From positions 124,001 to 188,000 of the forward strand of contig NZ_NPOA01000008.1 in the NCBI RefSeq assembly GCF_002287375.1: a DNA stretch of 64,000 nucleotides. The letters are read 5' to 3'. Source of the DNA: Virgibacillus profundi. Lineage in GTDB: Bacteria; Bacillota; Bacilli; Bacillales; Amphibacillaceae. The translations under genes and the position numbers were made by a program. Of this stretch, positions 54,404-63,280 are shown piece by piece (the first letter of the stretch is position 1; each line of letters begins with the position of its first letter). A model generated the notes under the pieces. It was not told the origin of the DNA. It saw nothing but the letters and a program-made list of their open reading frames with translations, and made no database searches.

Positions 54404-54928
54404 ATGGACAAAGAAAGGAAAGAAGATATATTAGAAGAAATTATGATAGAACATGGAAGTGATTTAGTTAGACTTGCATTCAATTACGTCAAGGACAAAG
54501 AAACTGCTAAAGATATGGTTCAGAACACCTTTATCAAATGCTATGAAAACTTAGATAAATTCCGCTATGATTCTACGATAAAAACGTGGCTATACAGAAT
54601 TACAATCAATCAGTGCAAGGATTATTTAAAAAGTTGGCATTACAGGAAAGTGCAGACTAAAGATGTTTTGGCTAGTACTGTTAAATCCATTTTACCTTTA
54701 ACAGAAGATAAAGTAATAAATGAATCAGAATCTAAAGAAATGAAAGATATTATATTTTCCTTGCCCAAAAATTACAGAGAAGTTATTTATTTATATTATT
54801 ACAAGTCCTTAACGATCATTGAAATTGCAGAAGTTACAGATCTGAATCTAAATACGGTTAAAACAAGGCTTAGGAGAGCAAAACAAAGACTGAAAATATT
54901 ACTTGAGGAGGCTGATATTTATGGATAA
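54404..54928 (+). CDS. ECF sigma factor
   Basis: The product has 174 residues: region 2 (DLVRLAFNYVKDKETAKDMVQNTFIKCYENL, with motif WLYRITINQCKDYLKSW) and region 4 (LPKNYREVIYLYYYKSLTII, IAEVTDLNLNTVKTRLRRAK). AGAGGGGGAG lies just before the ATG. An ECF promoter upstream suggests autoregulation. The last eight bases overlap the next gene. Nearest in style to SigM/SigV/SigX-type envelope-stress factors. Confidence 0.92.
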   Translation: MDKERKEDILEEIMIEHGSDLVRLAFNYVKDKETAKDMVQNTFIKCYENLDKFRYDSTIKTWLYRITINQCKDYLKSWHYRKVQTKDVLASTVKSILPLTEDKVINESESKEMKDIIFSLPKNYREVIYLYYYKSLTIIEIAEVTDLNLNTVKTRLRRAKQRLKILLEEADIYG

Positions 54929-55796
54929 CAAGTTTAATAAGCAAAATTCTTCGTTTTTAGATGATGATGATTTAACTTTTACTAAAGAGGACAGGACAGA
55001 AACCTTTAAAAAAATTCAAGAAAATAATAATAAAAAACAAAACAATACTTTTTTCCTTATTGGCAAACGTTATGTTGCTCCCATATTAGGTACTGTAATG
55101 GTGTTAATTCTAGCAGTTGGCTTACTTTTACCGAACCTATATTCAGGCAGTGAAATAAGTCAGGATAATCCAGATAAACAACAAGCATCTCAACAAGAAG
55201 GTATATCTTTTTCAGCCTTACTATTAGGTGAAGAATCTTATGATATTAATAACAGAAGCACGATTAATATTTTATTGACTTATAACAGTGGTGACAACAG
55301 TATGAAATTAGTACCGATTCCTCGTGATACGCTTGTTAAAATATTTAATTCAGACGGAGAAGGGATTCGTGAGGATAAGTTGACACATGCATCTGCTTTA
55401 AATTCAACCCCTGAACCAGTAGTGACAACAGTATCAAATCTTTTTGATATTTCTATTGATTATTATTCAGTAATTCCGGAAGAAGATATATACACAGAAT
55501 TAGGAATTAGTAAAGATGAAGCTAGGGATAATCGTTATACAATAAACGAAATTGGAGACTTTATAAAAGAACGTTTATCTTTTTCACAAATTAAAAAACT
55601 ACTAGAAGAAAGTGATACTAATATTCCAAGTGATATGTTGAATCAAATGAAGAACAATAACTCGGAATCCATTCAGGTGATTGATATGGAAAAAGGGGTA
55701 ACAGAAACAATTAACGGTATCTATTACTGGAAGGTTAATCAAAACCTATTAGAAAAGACCTCAACTACTTTAAAGCAGCATTTGAATGGAGAATAG
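54921..55796 (+). CDS. Membrane protein with LCP-like external domain, probable anti-sigma factor
   Basis: The product has 291 residues from ATG 54921, nine bases after GAGGAGG and overlapping the sigma stop. Residues about 1-45 are polar and cytoplasmic, one membrane segment spans about 47-71, and the rest is outside. The external part reads STINILLTYNSGDNSMKLVP, IPRDTLVKIF and DKLTHASALNSTPEPVVTTV, closely like the first half of LytR-CpsA-Psr domains. The usual second-half Arg-rich boxes are absent, so it may be a wall-ligand sensor rather than an enzyme. Stop-start coupling to the sigma gene argues for an anti-sigma role. Confidence 0.65.
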   Translation: MDNKFNKQNSSFLDDDDLTFTKEDRTETFKKIQENNNKKQNNTFFLIGKRYVAPILGTVMVLILAVGLLLPNLYSGSEISQDNPDKQQASQQEGISFSALLLGEESYDINNRSTINILLTYNSGDNSMKLVPIPRDTLVKIFNSDGEGIREDKLTHASALNSTPEPVVTTVSNLFDISIDYYSVIPEEDIYTELGISKDEARDNRYTINEIGDFIKERLSFSQIKKLLEESDTNIPSDMLNQMKNNNSESIQVIDMEKGVTETINGIYYWKVNQNLLEKTSTTLKQHLNGE

Positions 55797-55843
55797 TAAG
55801 ATGAATCTCCACAAATTGCAGATATACAACATTATGGGTAAAT

Positions 55844-55877
55844 AAAAAACGCTTGGATCTGACCCAAGCGTTTTTTT
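55844..55877. terminator. Bidirectional terminator
   Basis: A perfect 12-13 bp stem, AAAAACGCTTGG/CCAAGCGTTTTT, with a 7-base loop, between convergent genes. Confidence 0.9.
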
Positions 55878-55885
55878 ACATAATA

Positions 55886-57136
55886 CTATTTATCCTTTTT
55901 CGATAATGCCATTGCTTTTTTCAAATCCTTAAAGGAGCTTGAACGTCCATACATCAGAACGCCGCCTTTATATACTCTTGCACCAATAATGGCCAAAAGA
56001 ATAATTGTTGCGATCATGATACCAATGGATAACGCAATCTCCCAAATGGGAACATCAAGCATTCCGACACGCAGGAACATTACCATTGGTGTGAAAAATG
56101 GAATATAGGAGCTTACCACAACTAGTGTTGAGTCCGGCATTCCAATACCAAACATTGCGATGAAAAAGGCAATAAGTATTAAGAATATCATCGGCATAAT
56201 CATCTGCTGTGCGTCTTCCACTCTGCTTACAAGTGATCCAAGCATTGCAGCAAGTGTTGCATATAGTAAATATCCCAGGATGAAAAAGATGATTGCAAAA
56301 ATATAAATGGATGGTGATGTGTCTTGGATTCCAAAGATTTCAAAGAATCCACCGGTTAACTCATCCTGTTTTGTTGTAATGAAATAGTAGCCAACCCCAA
56401 CAAATAAAGTGACCTGAGTTAATCCTAGTAATGCGATACCAAAAATCTTTGCAAACATATGTGTAACCGGTGAGGCACTGGACACTAATATTTCCATTAC
56501 CCGTGATGATTTCTCATTTGCTATTTCCATGGCTATCATCTGACCATACATCATAACAGTCATATACAATAGAAAAAGCATGACATAAACAATGCCTCTC
56601 GCCTGGCTGAGTTCTTCCTGAGATTTCGCTGCCTCATCCAAGGCAGTGGTCTCGAAAGTAACCGGTGCATAAATATCGGCCAGAGCCGCTTCATCAACCC
56701 CTGCCTGCTGTGTTGCTATTGCTACCTTTAATTGCTGCAACTGCTGTGATAGCAGCTGCTGATTGCTGCTGTCTGAGATTGTATTGGCATAATAGGAAGC
56801 TTCCGGCAATTGACTTTCATTCGTCGATAATACAATAAGCGCCTTATAGTCTTCTTCCTGAACTGCTGCTTTTCCCTCTTCCTCTGTTCCATCATAAGCG
56901 ACTATTTCCATCTCTTCATTTACACCTTCAACACTTTGCTTATAGGTTTCAAACAACTCATTTGATTCATCAATAACAGCAATTTTATCTTCACCATCAT
57001 CAAATGCTTCAATAATTGTCTGGAAATTTGCAAGCCCAACAATAAATACCAGGGTGATGATCGTACTAATGAGAAATGATTTTGTTTTAAGACGTGTCAT
57101 GTAGGTATGTGACAGCATAATCCAAAACTTATTCAT
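55886..57136 (-). CDS. yhaP: ABC transporter permease (YhaP/NatB-like)
   Basis: The product has 416 residues from ATG 57136; three upstream codons are possible. One N-terminal membrane segment, a 130-residue external domain, then five membrane segments, the ABC-2 exporter form seen in NatB/YhaP. It overlaps the ATPase gene by 8 bp. Substrate unknown; Na+ or toxic peptide export is suggested for the family. Confidence 0.85.
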   Translation of the reverse strand: MNKFWIMLSHTYMTRLKTKSFLISTIITLVFIVGLANFQTIIEAFDDGEDKIAVIDESNELFETYKQSVEGVNEEMEIVAYDGTEEEGKAAVQEEDYKALIVLSTNESQLPEASYYANTISDSSNQQLLSQQLQQLKVAIATQQAGVDEAALADIYAPVTFETTALDEAAKSQEELSQARGIVYVMLFLLYMTVMMYGQMIAMEIANEKSSRVMEILVSSASPVTHMFAKIFGIALLGLTQVTLFVGVGYYFITTKQDELTGGFFEIFGIQDTSPSIYIFAIIFFILGYLLYATLAAMLGSLVSRVEDAQQMIMPMIFLILIAFFIAMFGIGMPDSTLVVVSSYIPFFTPMVMFLRVGMLDVPIWEIALSIGIMIATIILLAIIGARVYKGGVLMYGRSSSFKDLKKAMALSKKDK

Positions 57137-58028
57137 AGGAGGCACCTACTTTCTCGATAAAGATATCATTTAATGATGGCTCTTCCAGATCAAATTTACG
57201 AATAAACCCTTTTCCTGGCAATGCTGTAAATATATCCTGAGAAACTGCTTCATTTTCAATCTGAAGCTCACAGCCTTCCATAACCTTTTTATAGCGTATA
57301 ACACCAGGGTATTCTTTTAAAAATTCCAATGGAAAATCTGCATGGATAACAAGATTTTTCTTCCCAAAGGATTGTTTAATATCACGTAATGGGCCTTGAA
57401 CAACTGGGTTCCCTTTATGTAATATGCATAAATGCTTACATAATTCCTCTACATGATCCATCTGATGTGAGGAAAATACGATGGAAGTACCCTGCTCTTT
57501 CAAGTCCACAACAGCCTCTTTCAGCAACTCAACATTAATCGGGTCAAGTCCGGAAAAGGGCTCATCCAAAATTAATAATTCCGGTTTATGAATAACAGCT
57601 GAAATAAATTGGATTTTTTGCTGATTCCCTTTCGAAAGTTCTTCTACTTTTTTATTCATATATTCAGGTACTTTAAGTCGTTTAAGCCATGCTTCAAGCT
57701 CTACTAAGGCTTCACTTTTTTTCATCCCACGCAATTTTCCCAAATAAACAATTTGATCTTTCACCGTAAGCTTCGGATACAGCCCTCTTTCTTCAGGTAA
57801 ATATCCAATTAAATGGCTCTTATCATAATTGATGGTGTCCCCATTCCAGGATATTTCGCCTTCTGTAACATCCAGCAGACCGAGAATCATCCGGAATGTT
57901 GTAGTTTTTCCTGCCCCATTTCCACCTAAAAATCCGAACATTTCCTGTGTCGGTATTTCAAGTGAAAGATGATCAACAGCAGTGTGCTGTCCAAATCGTT
58001 TCGTAACGTCTTTTAAAAGTAATGTCAA
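57129..58028 (-). CDS. yhaQ: ABC transporter ATPase (YhaQ/NatA-like)
   Basis: The product has 299 residues with Walker A GGNGAGKTT (about 35-43), signature LSKGNQQKIQF and Walker B LLILDEPFSGLD, plus a C-terminal 80-residue domain typical of NatA-type ATPases. Partner of the downstream permease. GAGGGGAATG context gives the ribosome site. Confidence 0.9.
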   Translation of the reverse strand: MTLLLKDVTKRFGQHTAVDHLSLEIPTQEMFGFLGGNGAGKTTTFRMILGLLDVTEGEISWNGDTINYDKSHLIGYLPEERGLYPKLTVKDQIVYLGKLRGMKKSEALVELEAWLKRLKVPEYMNKKVEELSKGNQQKIQFISAVIHKPELLILDEPFSGLDPINVELLKEAVVDLKEQGTSIVFSSHQMDHVEELCKHLCILHKGNPVVQGPLRDIKQSFGKKNLVIHADFPLEFLKEYPGVIRYKKVMEGCELQIENEAVSQDIFTALPGKGFIRKFDLEEPSLNDIFIEKVGASYE

Positions 58029-58085
58029 TTTTCATTCCCCTCTCCTCCATGTAATACGTTCAAAATAGATGAGTGTTTCATTTTT

Positions 58086-58412
58086 TTAATTATAATCTTC
58101 TTCTTTTGCTGAAATATAAAAACTTGTAATGATTGCAGTTAAATTATGAAATACAAAAAGAGCTGTAAGCAGGAAAAAACTGAATGATATTCCATCAAAA
58201 ATAATTACTGGAAACCAGGCGATAAAGTATACAACCTGCATCACGTCCCATGATCTTGCCTTGAATCTGTTGGTTTTCTGCTGATAACGCTCATCAAACA
58301 AATTCTTCTTTTTCCCAATACGACGATTAATTAAAAATGTAATGATCAAGACAATTCCTGCAGCTATTGGACCCAATAACCCAGCCCAGTTTTCTAAAAA
58401 CCCTTCACTCAA
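58086..58412 (-). CDS. Small membrane protein paired with an HTH regulator
   Basis: The product has about 108 residues if translation starts at TTG 58412, nine bases after AAGGAG and overlapping the HTH gene stop (TTGAGTGA); an ATG at 58421 is too close to that site. Three membrane segments; a NLFDERYQQKTNRFKARSWD loop resembles DUF2178-type proteins, which are commonly paired with small HTH genes. Role unknown, perhaps signal input for the regulator. Confidence 0.65.
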   Translation of the reverse strand: MSEGFLENWAGLLGPIAAGIVLIITFLINRRIGKKKNLFDERYQQKTNRFKARSWDVMQVVYFIAWFPVIIFDGISFSFFLLTALFVFHNLTAIITSFYISAKEEDYN

Positions 58413-58614
58413 TATTCTCATCTCCTTCAAAAATAAATAATTCTTCTATTGCACATTCAAAAACCTGAGAAAGTTTATGTGCCAGAATCAATGAAGGCTT
58501 ATATTTACCTTTCTCAAGTGAAATAATTGTCTGCCTTGAAACTTTTAATCGATGCGATAATTCTTCCTGCGTAATATTCATTGCTGTTCGCTTTTCCCGA
58601 ATTAACGTTTTCAT
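58405..58614 (-). CDS. Small Xre-family regulator
   Basis: The product has 69 residues, nearly all a single helix-turn-helix (LIREKRTAMNITQEELSHRL, SRQTIISLEKGKYKPSLILA), of the compact type often encoded with a small membrane protein. Its promoter carries an inverted repeat, suggesting self-repression. GTAGGAG ribosome site. Confidence 0.85.
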   Translation of the reverse strand: MKTLIREKRTAMNITQEELSHRLKVSRQTIISLEKGKYKPSLILAHKLSQVFECAIEELFIFEGDENIE

Positions 58615-58650
58615 ATTATCTCCTACACTTCATAGTTAAGTTGACTTTAC

Positions 58651-58694
58651 GTACAGTCTACTTTACATCAACCTGAATGTCAAGTGGACTGTAC
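58651..58694 (-). promoter_or_regulatory. Promoter and inverted repeat of the HTH/membrane pair
   Basis: Read leftward, TTGACA (58683-58678) and TAGACT (58660-58655) are 17 bp apart. GTACAGTCTACTT (58651-58663) and AAGTGGACTGTAC (58682-58694) form a 12/13 inverted repeat that covers both promoter boxes. Confidence 0.6.
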
Positions 58695-58781
58695 GCAACT
58701 TTTTTAGTTATTTTGCAGGATTTTTTTCACTTATCGAGAATATATACTGTAGGCAAGTTTAGGAATTAAGGAGGAACAATG

Positions 58782-58967
58782 ATGAAAACTTATGCATTAA
58801 CTGTATTCGCTCAAACTGGCGAAAAATTATTAGACGAATCATTTACTGCAAACAATGATGATGAGGCAAAAGAAATTGGTAAAGCCCGTTTGGAGGATGA
58901 GGGTTACAGTGAACATACCCATCGCTGTGTAACAGCTGATGCAAAACTAATTTTATTCCATAGATAA
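58782..58967 (+). CDS. yhzD: YhzD-like small protein
   Basis: The product has 61 residues; ATG 58782 or the adjacent ATG 58779, after AAGGAGG. Sequence MKTYALTVFAQTGEKLLDES, then ANNDDEAKEIGKARLEDEGY, matches the YhzD family. Function unknown. A bidirectional terminator follows. Confidence 0.75.
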   Translation: MKTYALTVFAQTGEKLLDESFTANNDDEAKEIGKARLEDEGYSEHTHRCVTADAKLILFHR

Positions 58968-58968
58968 T

Positions 58969-59006
58969 AAAAGCGACTTCATTTAATTTTAGATGAAGTC
59001 GCTTTT
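58969..59006. terminator. Bidirectional terminator
   Basis: A perfect 14-bp stem (58969-58982 with 58993-59006) between convergent yhzD and yhaR. Confidence 0.9.
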
Positions 59007-59017
59007 CTACTTTAGAT

Positions 59018-59788
59018 TTATTTCCCTTTAAATTCGGGTTTTCTTTTTTCTAAAAATGCCCGTACTCCCTCCTGATGATCTTCTGTATTCCTCAATTCCC
59101 ACTGTGTTTTCTGTTCTTCTGCTAAATAATATTCCAATGTTTCCTTTTGTTTTGAATGGTACATCATCTTCGTTTTTAGCATCGCTATCAGCGGAGTGGC
59201 TAAAAGTTGCTGTGCTAGTTCAGTGCCTTGTTCCACTACTTGTTTTTCGGTAAGAATATCGACTAATCCCATCTTCTTTGCCTCTGGCCCTTGGACTTGT
59301 TTCAAGCCCCATGTAAATTGTTTTGCTTTATTTATACCAAGCCGCTCTTTTAAAAAGAAGTGTCCCCCTCCATCCGGAGCTAGGCCTATCCCGATGAATA
59401 GCATTCCTAATTTTGATTCGTTCTGAGCAATTACAAAGTCTGCTGTTAATGCTATGCTTAATCCCAAACCTGCCGCAGATCCCTGAATTGCTGAAATTAC
59501 GATTTTAGGCATCATATATAGTTTTACAGCGATTTTTCCAATTGTTGTCATTACTTCATCAAAATAAGCTTTGTCTGCGAAGTCAGTCATCATACCAATA
59601 TCCCCACCTGCACAGAACGCATTTCCTTTTCCAGCTAAAATAACAATTCTGTCATCATTATTTTCAACAGTTTCCAGTGTCTGCAGCAACTCTTCCAGCA
59701 TCTCTTTATTTAACGCATTATAACGCTCTGCCCGATTTAAATAAATATAGGATATATTATTTCTACTCTCAAGTAATACTGTTTTCAT
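59018..59788 (-). CDS. yhaR: Enoyl-CoA hydratase/isomerase family protein
   Basis: The product has 256 residues with the crotonase fold: LAGKGNAFCAGGDIGMM (about 50-66), the oxyanion-hole GSAAGLGLSIALTADFVIA and GIGLAPDGGGHFFLKERLG. It hydrates or isomerises an acyl-CoA; the substrate is not evident. B. subtilis yhaR occupies a similar place after yhaPQ. Confidence 0.85.
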   Translation of the reverse strand: MKTVLLESRNNISYIYLNRAERYNALNKEMLEELLQTLETVENNDDRIVILAGKGNAFCAGGDIGMMTDFADKAYFDEVMTTIGKIAVKLYMMPKIVISAIQGSAAGLGLSIALTADFVIAQNESKLGMLFIGIGLAPDGGGHFFLKERLGINKAKQFTWGLKQVQGPEAKKMGLVDILTEKQVVEQGTELAQQLLATPLIAMLKTKMMYHSKQKETLEYYLAEEQKTQWELRNTEDHQEGVRAFLEKRKPEFKGK

Positions 59789-59875
59789 TTAATAAGTCTC
59801 CTTTTATCATTCTATATATAATTTCGATATTTAATAGAAAAACCCTGCAAATAAATGAAAATATTAGGATGGGAA

Positions 59876-59930
59876 GCGGAGATATCAGCTCGAAAGTAAG
59901 AACATCAGCCCGAAAATAAAAACATCTGCC
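59876..59930. repeat. Short tandem array, unit about 20 bp
   Basis: Three copies of a CATCAGCCCGAAA-ATAA-like unit in the gap before yhaR. Imperfect and short. Confidence 0.6.
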
Positions 59931-59970
59931 TATTTAAAGAAATTCCCACCATGAATAACCATTTTAAATA

Positions 59971-59997
59971 AAAAAAACCACAGCATAAATGCTGCGG
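59971..59997 (-). terminator. Terminator of yheA
   Basis: Read leftward, CGCAGCAT/ATGCTGTG with a two-base loop is followed by a run of T. Confidence 0.8.
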
Positions 59998-60016
59998 GAA
60001 TTTTTATTACGTGTTT

Positions 60017-60376
60017 TTATTCAGTTGGTTCTTCCGGAACACCATAAAGTTCTTCAAGAGGTTTGGTAATAATTTGGCTTACATCATTGATTACCAGATT
60101 TAATCTTTGTTCCTCTTCCATTAACTTGGAAATGTCCTGATGCTGTTGAACCAGCTCTACTACCTGACGGGCTTTTTCAACTTCCTCTTCAGTAATTTCC
60201 AATCCTTGCATTTGTTTTTCCTGTAATTCCATTTGTGTATCACGGAAATTTTCAAACATTTGCTTAGCAGACTCATCATTCATTACTGCTTCATATGCAA
60301 CTTTTAAATTTTGAAATTCTTCACTTCCACGAATTGCTTTTTCCAAATCATACGCACTATCATAAATATTTGCCAA
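60017..60376 (-). CDS. yheA: YheA-like YlbF/YmcA-family protein
   Basis: The product has 119 residues, all helical: NIYDSAYDLEKAIRGSEEFQ at the start and VINDVSQIITKPLEELYGVP at the end, matching the UPF0342/YheA family. Related YlbF and YmcA proteins act with RNase Y; a role in RNA turnover is possible but unproven. GGAGG ribosome site. Confidence 0.82.
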   Translation of the reverse strand: MANIYDSAYDLEKAIRGSEEFQNLKVAYEAVMNDESAKQMFENFRDTQMELQEKQMQGLEITEEEVEKARQVVELVQQHQDISKLMEEEQRLNLVINDVSQIITKPLEELYGVPEEPTE

Positions 60377-60533
60377 GATGCAACCTCCTCAAATTTCTTT
60401 ACTAAAAATACTATAACAAACGAAATCCAGTCTGTATACCATTTCAAAAAATGCTATAATACGTGAAATTGGTTTTTCATTACATAATTCATTGTTATAA
60501 TGAAAAAAGGCCCTGGAGAAAGAAGGTTTTACT

Positions 60534-61433
60534 ATGCTAAAACACCTACAAAAAGTTTTTTCCTCAATTATTGTTTATGATGAAAATCAACATAAAAATA
60601 ATAAATTAACCAATAATTACCAATGGTTTATATCAGATGACAATGAAATTATCGGAATTGATAAAAATGAATTAACAGATAAAGATCTATTGCTATTATC
60701 TGCTTTTCTTTCACCCCGTAATGTGAGTCTCCCTACACTTACAGAAAAGGAGCATAGATGGGGGAAAATCATCGCCGGTGAAAAAGAATTGGAATCAGAC
60801 ATAACATTCAGGTTCGTTTATTTTTCGATCAAAAAAAACCAAATAGACCCAGCTTCATTTAGTGAAGCAGTTCATGAATTGTTTTCAAAGTCTGTTCCGA
60901 TATTATGGATAAGTGAACATGTGGGTGTGATTATTGAAGAAAAAACACCTCAAACAGAGGAAGCTATTTCCTATGAACAGATAATTGACGTATTAATGAG
61001 TGACCTGTATGTTAAATTAAATTTTTTCGTCGGGCCTTTTTTAGAAAACCCTGTAAAAATAAAGCAGCACTATACATCATTAATTGAAACTGCTAAACAA
61101 GCATTTTTCTATTCAGATAAATCTGTTGTTACCTATGTTGATGCGATCCCTTATATTCTCGTTGATCAAACCAACACCGAATTCCGTCATGAGATTTCAA
61201 ATGTAATTCTAAGAGAGTTTGTATCGGATGATGAATTATTGTATACAATTAAAACATTTCTTCACTGTAATTTAAATATATCCGTAACAGCAAAAGAATT
61301 GTATATGCATCGAAATAGTCTGCAATATCGTTTAGATAAATTCCATGAAAAAACAGGCATTGATGTAAGGCAGTTCAATGAAGCTATGACGGTATATATT
61401 GCACTATTGGCAAACATGCACAAAGACGAATAA
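60534..61433 (+). CDS. PucR/CdaR-like transcriptional regulator
   Basis: The product has 299 residues. The C-terminal 60 residues (NLNISVTAKELYMHRNSLQY, RLDKFHEKTGIDV) are the PucR-type HTH; the N-terminal part is not recognised and may be a GAF-like sensor. AGAAAGAAGG precedes the ATG. It lies 88 bp upstream of msmX on the same strand with a terminator between, so the two are separate units. Confidence 0.75.
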   Translation: MLKHLQKVFSSIIVYDENQHKNNKLTNNYQWFISDDNEIIGIDKNELTDKDLLLLSAFLSPRNVSLPTLTEKEHRWGKIIAGEKELESDITFRFVYFSIKKNQIDPASFSEAVHELFSKSVPILWISEHVGVIIEEKTPQTEEAISYEQIIDVLMSDLYVKLNFFVGPFLENPVKIKQHYTSLIETAKQAFFYSDKSVVTYVDAIPYILVDQTNTEFRHEISNVILREFVSDDELLYTIKTFLHCNLNISVTAKELYMHRNSLQYRLDKFHEKTGIDVRQFNEAMTVYIALLANMHKDE

Positions 61434-61462
61434 AATCTTTGTGCATGTTTGCCATTTTTTTA
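61409..61462 (+). terminator. Terminator overlapping the 3' codons of the PucR-like gene
   Basis: A perfect 18-bp stem (61409-61426 with 61436-61453), loop of nine bases holding the stop codon, then ATTTTTTT. The left arm encodes the last residues. Confidence 0.92.
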
Positions 61463-61521
61463 TGGACGAACTTCCGATACAATAAAATTAGTAAAACGCT
61501 TACATACATGGAGGTAATATT

Positions 61522-62619
61522 ATGGCTGAATTACGTTTAGAACAAATTCAAAAATCGTATGACAAAAAGGTTATCGCAGTTGATGATTTCAATTTAGACA
61601 TTAAGGATAAGGAATTCATCGTATTTGTTGGTCCATCCGGTTGCGGTAAATCAACAACATTACGAATGATTGCGGGTCTTGAGGAAATTTCAGATGGTGA
61701 ACTTTATATTGATGACAGAAAAATGAATGATGTTGCACCCAAAGACCGTGACATTGCGATGGTTTTCCAGAACTACGCATTGTATCCACATATGAATGTA
61801 TACGATAACATGGCATTTGGCTTGAAGCTTCGAAAATTTAAAAAAGATGAAATTGAACAAAGGGTTAATAATGCTGCGAATATTTTAGGTTTGGAAGCGT
61901 ACCTGGATCGTAAGCCGAAAGCACTTTCAGGTGGGCAACGTCAGCGTGTAGCTTTAGGACGTGCCATTGTCCGGGATGCAAAAGTATTCTTGATGGACGA
62001 GCCTTTATCCAACCTGGATGCGAAATTACGTGTGCAAATGCGTGCAGAAATTCAAAAGCTGCACCAGCGTCTGCAAACAACTACTATTTATGTAACACAT
62101 GACCAGACTGAAGCAATGACGATGGCAACACGCCTTGTAGTTATGAAAGATGGTCTTATTCAACAAGTTGGTGCACCGAAAGATGTTTATGATAATCCTG
62201 AAAATATTTTTGTTGGTGGATTTATTGGTTCTCCTTCAATGAACTTCTTTACAGGGAAACTTTCTGAAAGCCATTTTGAGATGGATGATGTAAAAGTTAA
62301 AATTCCAGAGGGAAAAATGAAAATGCTGCGTGATCAAAATTATGTTGGCAAAGATATTATTCTTGGAATTCGTCCGGAAGACATTCATGATGAGCCAGCT
62401 TTCATCAGCGCAAGTCCTGATACCAAAATTACAGCTTCAATTGAAGTTGCAGAATTAATGGGAGCAGAATCCTACCTTTATTCAAAAGTTGTAGAACAGG
62501 ACTTTGTAGCACGAGTTGACTCAAGATCAGATATTAAAGGTGGAGAAAACGTGGATTTGGCATTCGATATGAACAATTCTCATTTCTTCGATCCAGAATC
62601 AGAATTGCGTGTAAGATAA
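61522..62619 (+). CDS. msmX: Multi-sugar ABC transporter ATPase (MsmX/UgpC-like)
   Basis: The product has 365 residues: Walker [10 protein letters not shown] (about 37-45), signature [20 protein letters not shown], Walker [13 protein letters not shown], and the C-terminal TOBE domain (about 285-360) that marks MalK/MsmX proteins. One MsmX serves several sugar importers whose membrane parts are encoded elsewhere, which fits its solitary position. AGGT ribosome site. Confidence 0.93.
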   Translation: MAELRLEQIQKSYDKKVIAVDDFNLDIKDKEFIVFVGPSGCGKSTTLRMIAGLEEISDGELYIDDRKMNDVAPKDRDIAMVFQNYALYPHMNVYDNMAFGLKLRKFKKDEIEQRVNNAANILGLEAYLDRKPKALSGGQRQRVALGRAIVRDAKVFLMDEPLSNLDAKLRVQMRAEIQKLHQRLQTTTIYVTHDQTEAMTMATRLVVMKDGLIQQVGAPKDVYDNPENIFVGGFIGSPSMNFFTGKLSESHFEMDDVKVKIPEGKMKMLRDQNYVGKDIILGIRPEDIHDEPAFISASPDTKITASIEVAELMGAESYLYSKVVEQDFVARVDSRSDIKGGENVDLAFDMNNSHFFDPESELRVR

Positions 62620-62626
62620 AATATTA

Positions 62627-62650
62627 GCCTTCCTTTTGGGAGGCTTTTTT
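62627..62650 (+). terminator. Terminator of msmX
   Basis: GCCTTCC and GGGAGGC with a four-base loop, followed by TTTTTT. Confidence 0.88.
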
Positions 62651-62671
62651 GTATTTGGATAGTTGTTAGTA

Positions 62672-62842
62672 AAAGTTGAGAGATATATTAGTAAAGTTGG
62701 GACATAATGTATCAAACTTGAGAGATACTTAATTAAAGTTGAGAGATAAGTCTGTTTTTCATTGATGTCTCTCATCTTCTGGGCGTCCTCTCTCAACTTT
62801 TGCTTTCATCTCTCAACTTCAGCCCGTCCTCTCTCAACTTTC
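62672..62842. repeat. Symmetric GTTGAGAGA array, locus 2 (4+4 units)
   Basis: Four units of AAAGTTGAGAGATA type (near 62673, 62693, 62714, 62734) face four inverted units of TCTCTCAACTTT type (near 62768, 62786, 62807, 62828), all spaced about 20 bp. Between convergent msmX and the SASP gene. Same unit as 38500-38626. Confidence 0.85.
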
Positions 62843-62889
62843 AAGCTCGACTCCCCGCATTGGATTTCCAATTATCCACAAAAATAATA

Positions 62890-62917
62890 GAGGGAAAGTC
62901 ATTTAAGACTTTCCCTC
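62890..62917. terminator. Terminator of the SASP gene
   Basis: A perfect 11-bp stem GAGGGAAAGTC/GACTTTCCCTC with a six-base loop; leftward it is followed by TATTATTTTTG. Confidence 0.85.
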
Positions 62918-62926
62918 CAGCCATAT

Positions 62927-63133
62927 TTATTGTGGTTGTTGTCCGCTAAATTGTTGTTGAGCTGTTGCAACTAGACGTTTTGTGATCTCTCCACCAACAG
63001 ATCCGTTAGCACGAGAAGTTGAATCCGCTCCTAAATTAACACCAAACTCCTGAGCAATTTCATATTTCATTTGATCAAGAGCTTGTTGTGCTCCAGGAAC
63101 AACTAATGGGTTTGAATTATTGTTGTTAGCCAT
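62927..63133 (-). CDS. Alpha/beta-type small acid-soluble spore protein
   Basis: The product has 68 residues from ATG 63133, after GGAGGTG. Contains the germination-protease site region [20 protein letters not shown] and the DNA-binding [18 protein letters not shown]. It coats and protects spore DNA and is degraded on germination. Shows the host forms endospores. Confidence 0.95.
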   Translation of the reverse strand: MANNNNSNPLVVPGAQQALDQMKYEIAQEFGVNLGADSTSRANGSVGGEITKRLVATAQQQFSGQQPQ

Positions 63134-63280
63134 GTGTTTTTCACCTCCTGTAATACCTATTGTCCGCATTACAGGAAATCTTATAACAAATAACCATTGG
63201 TAAATTGTAGATGTACTGCCAAAAATATAAACTCTCTAAAATCCTGTTACTAAAATACAGTGGGATTTCATAAAAAATTA

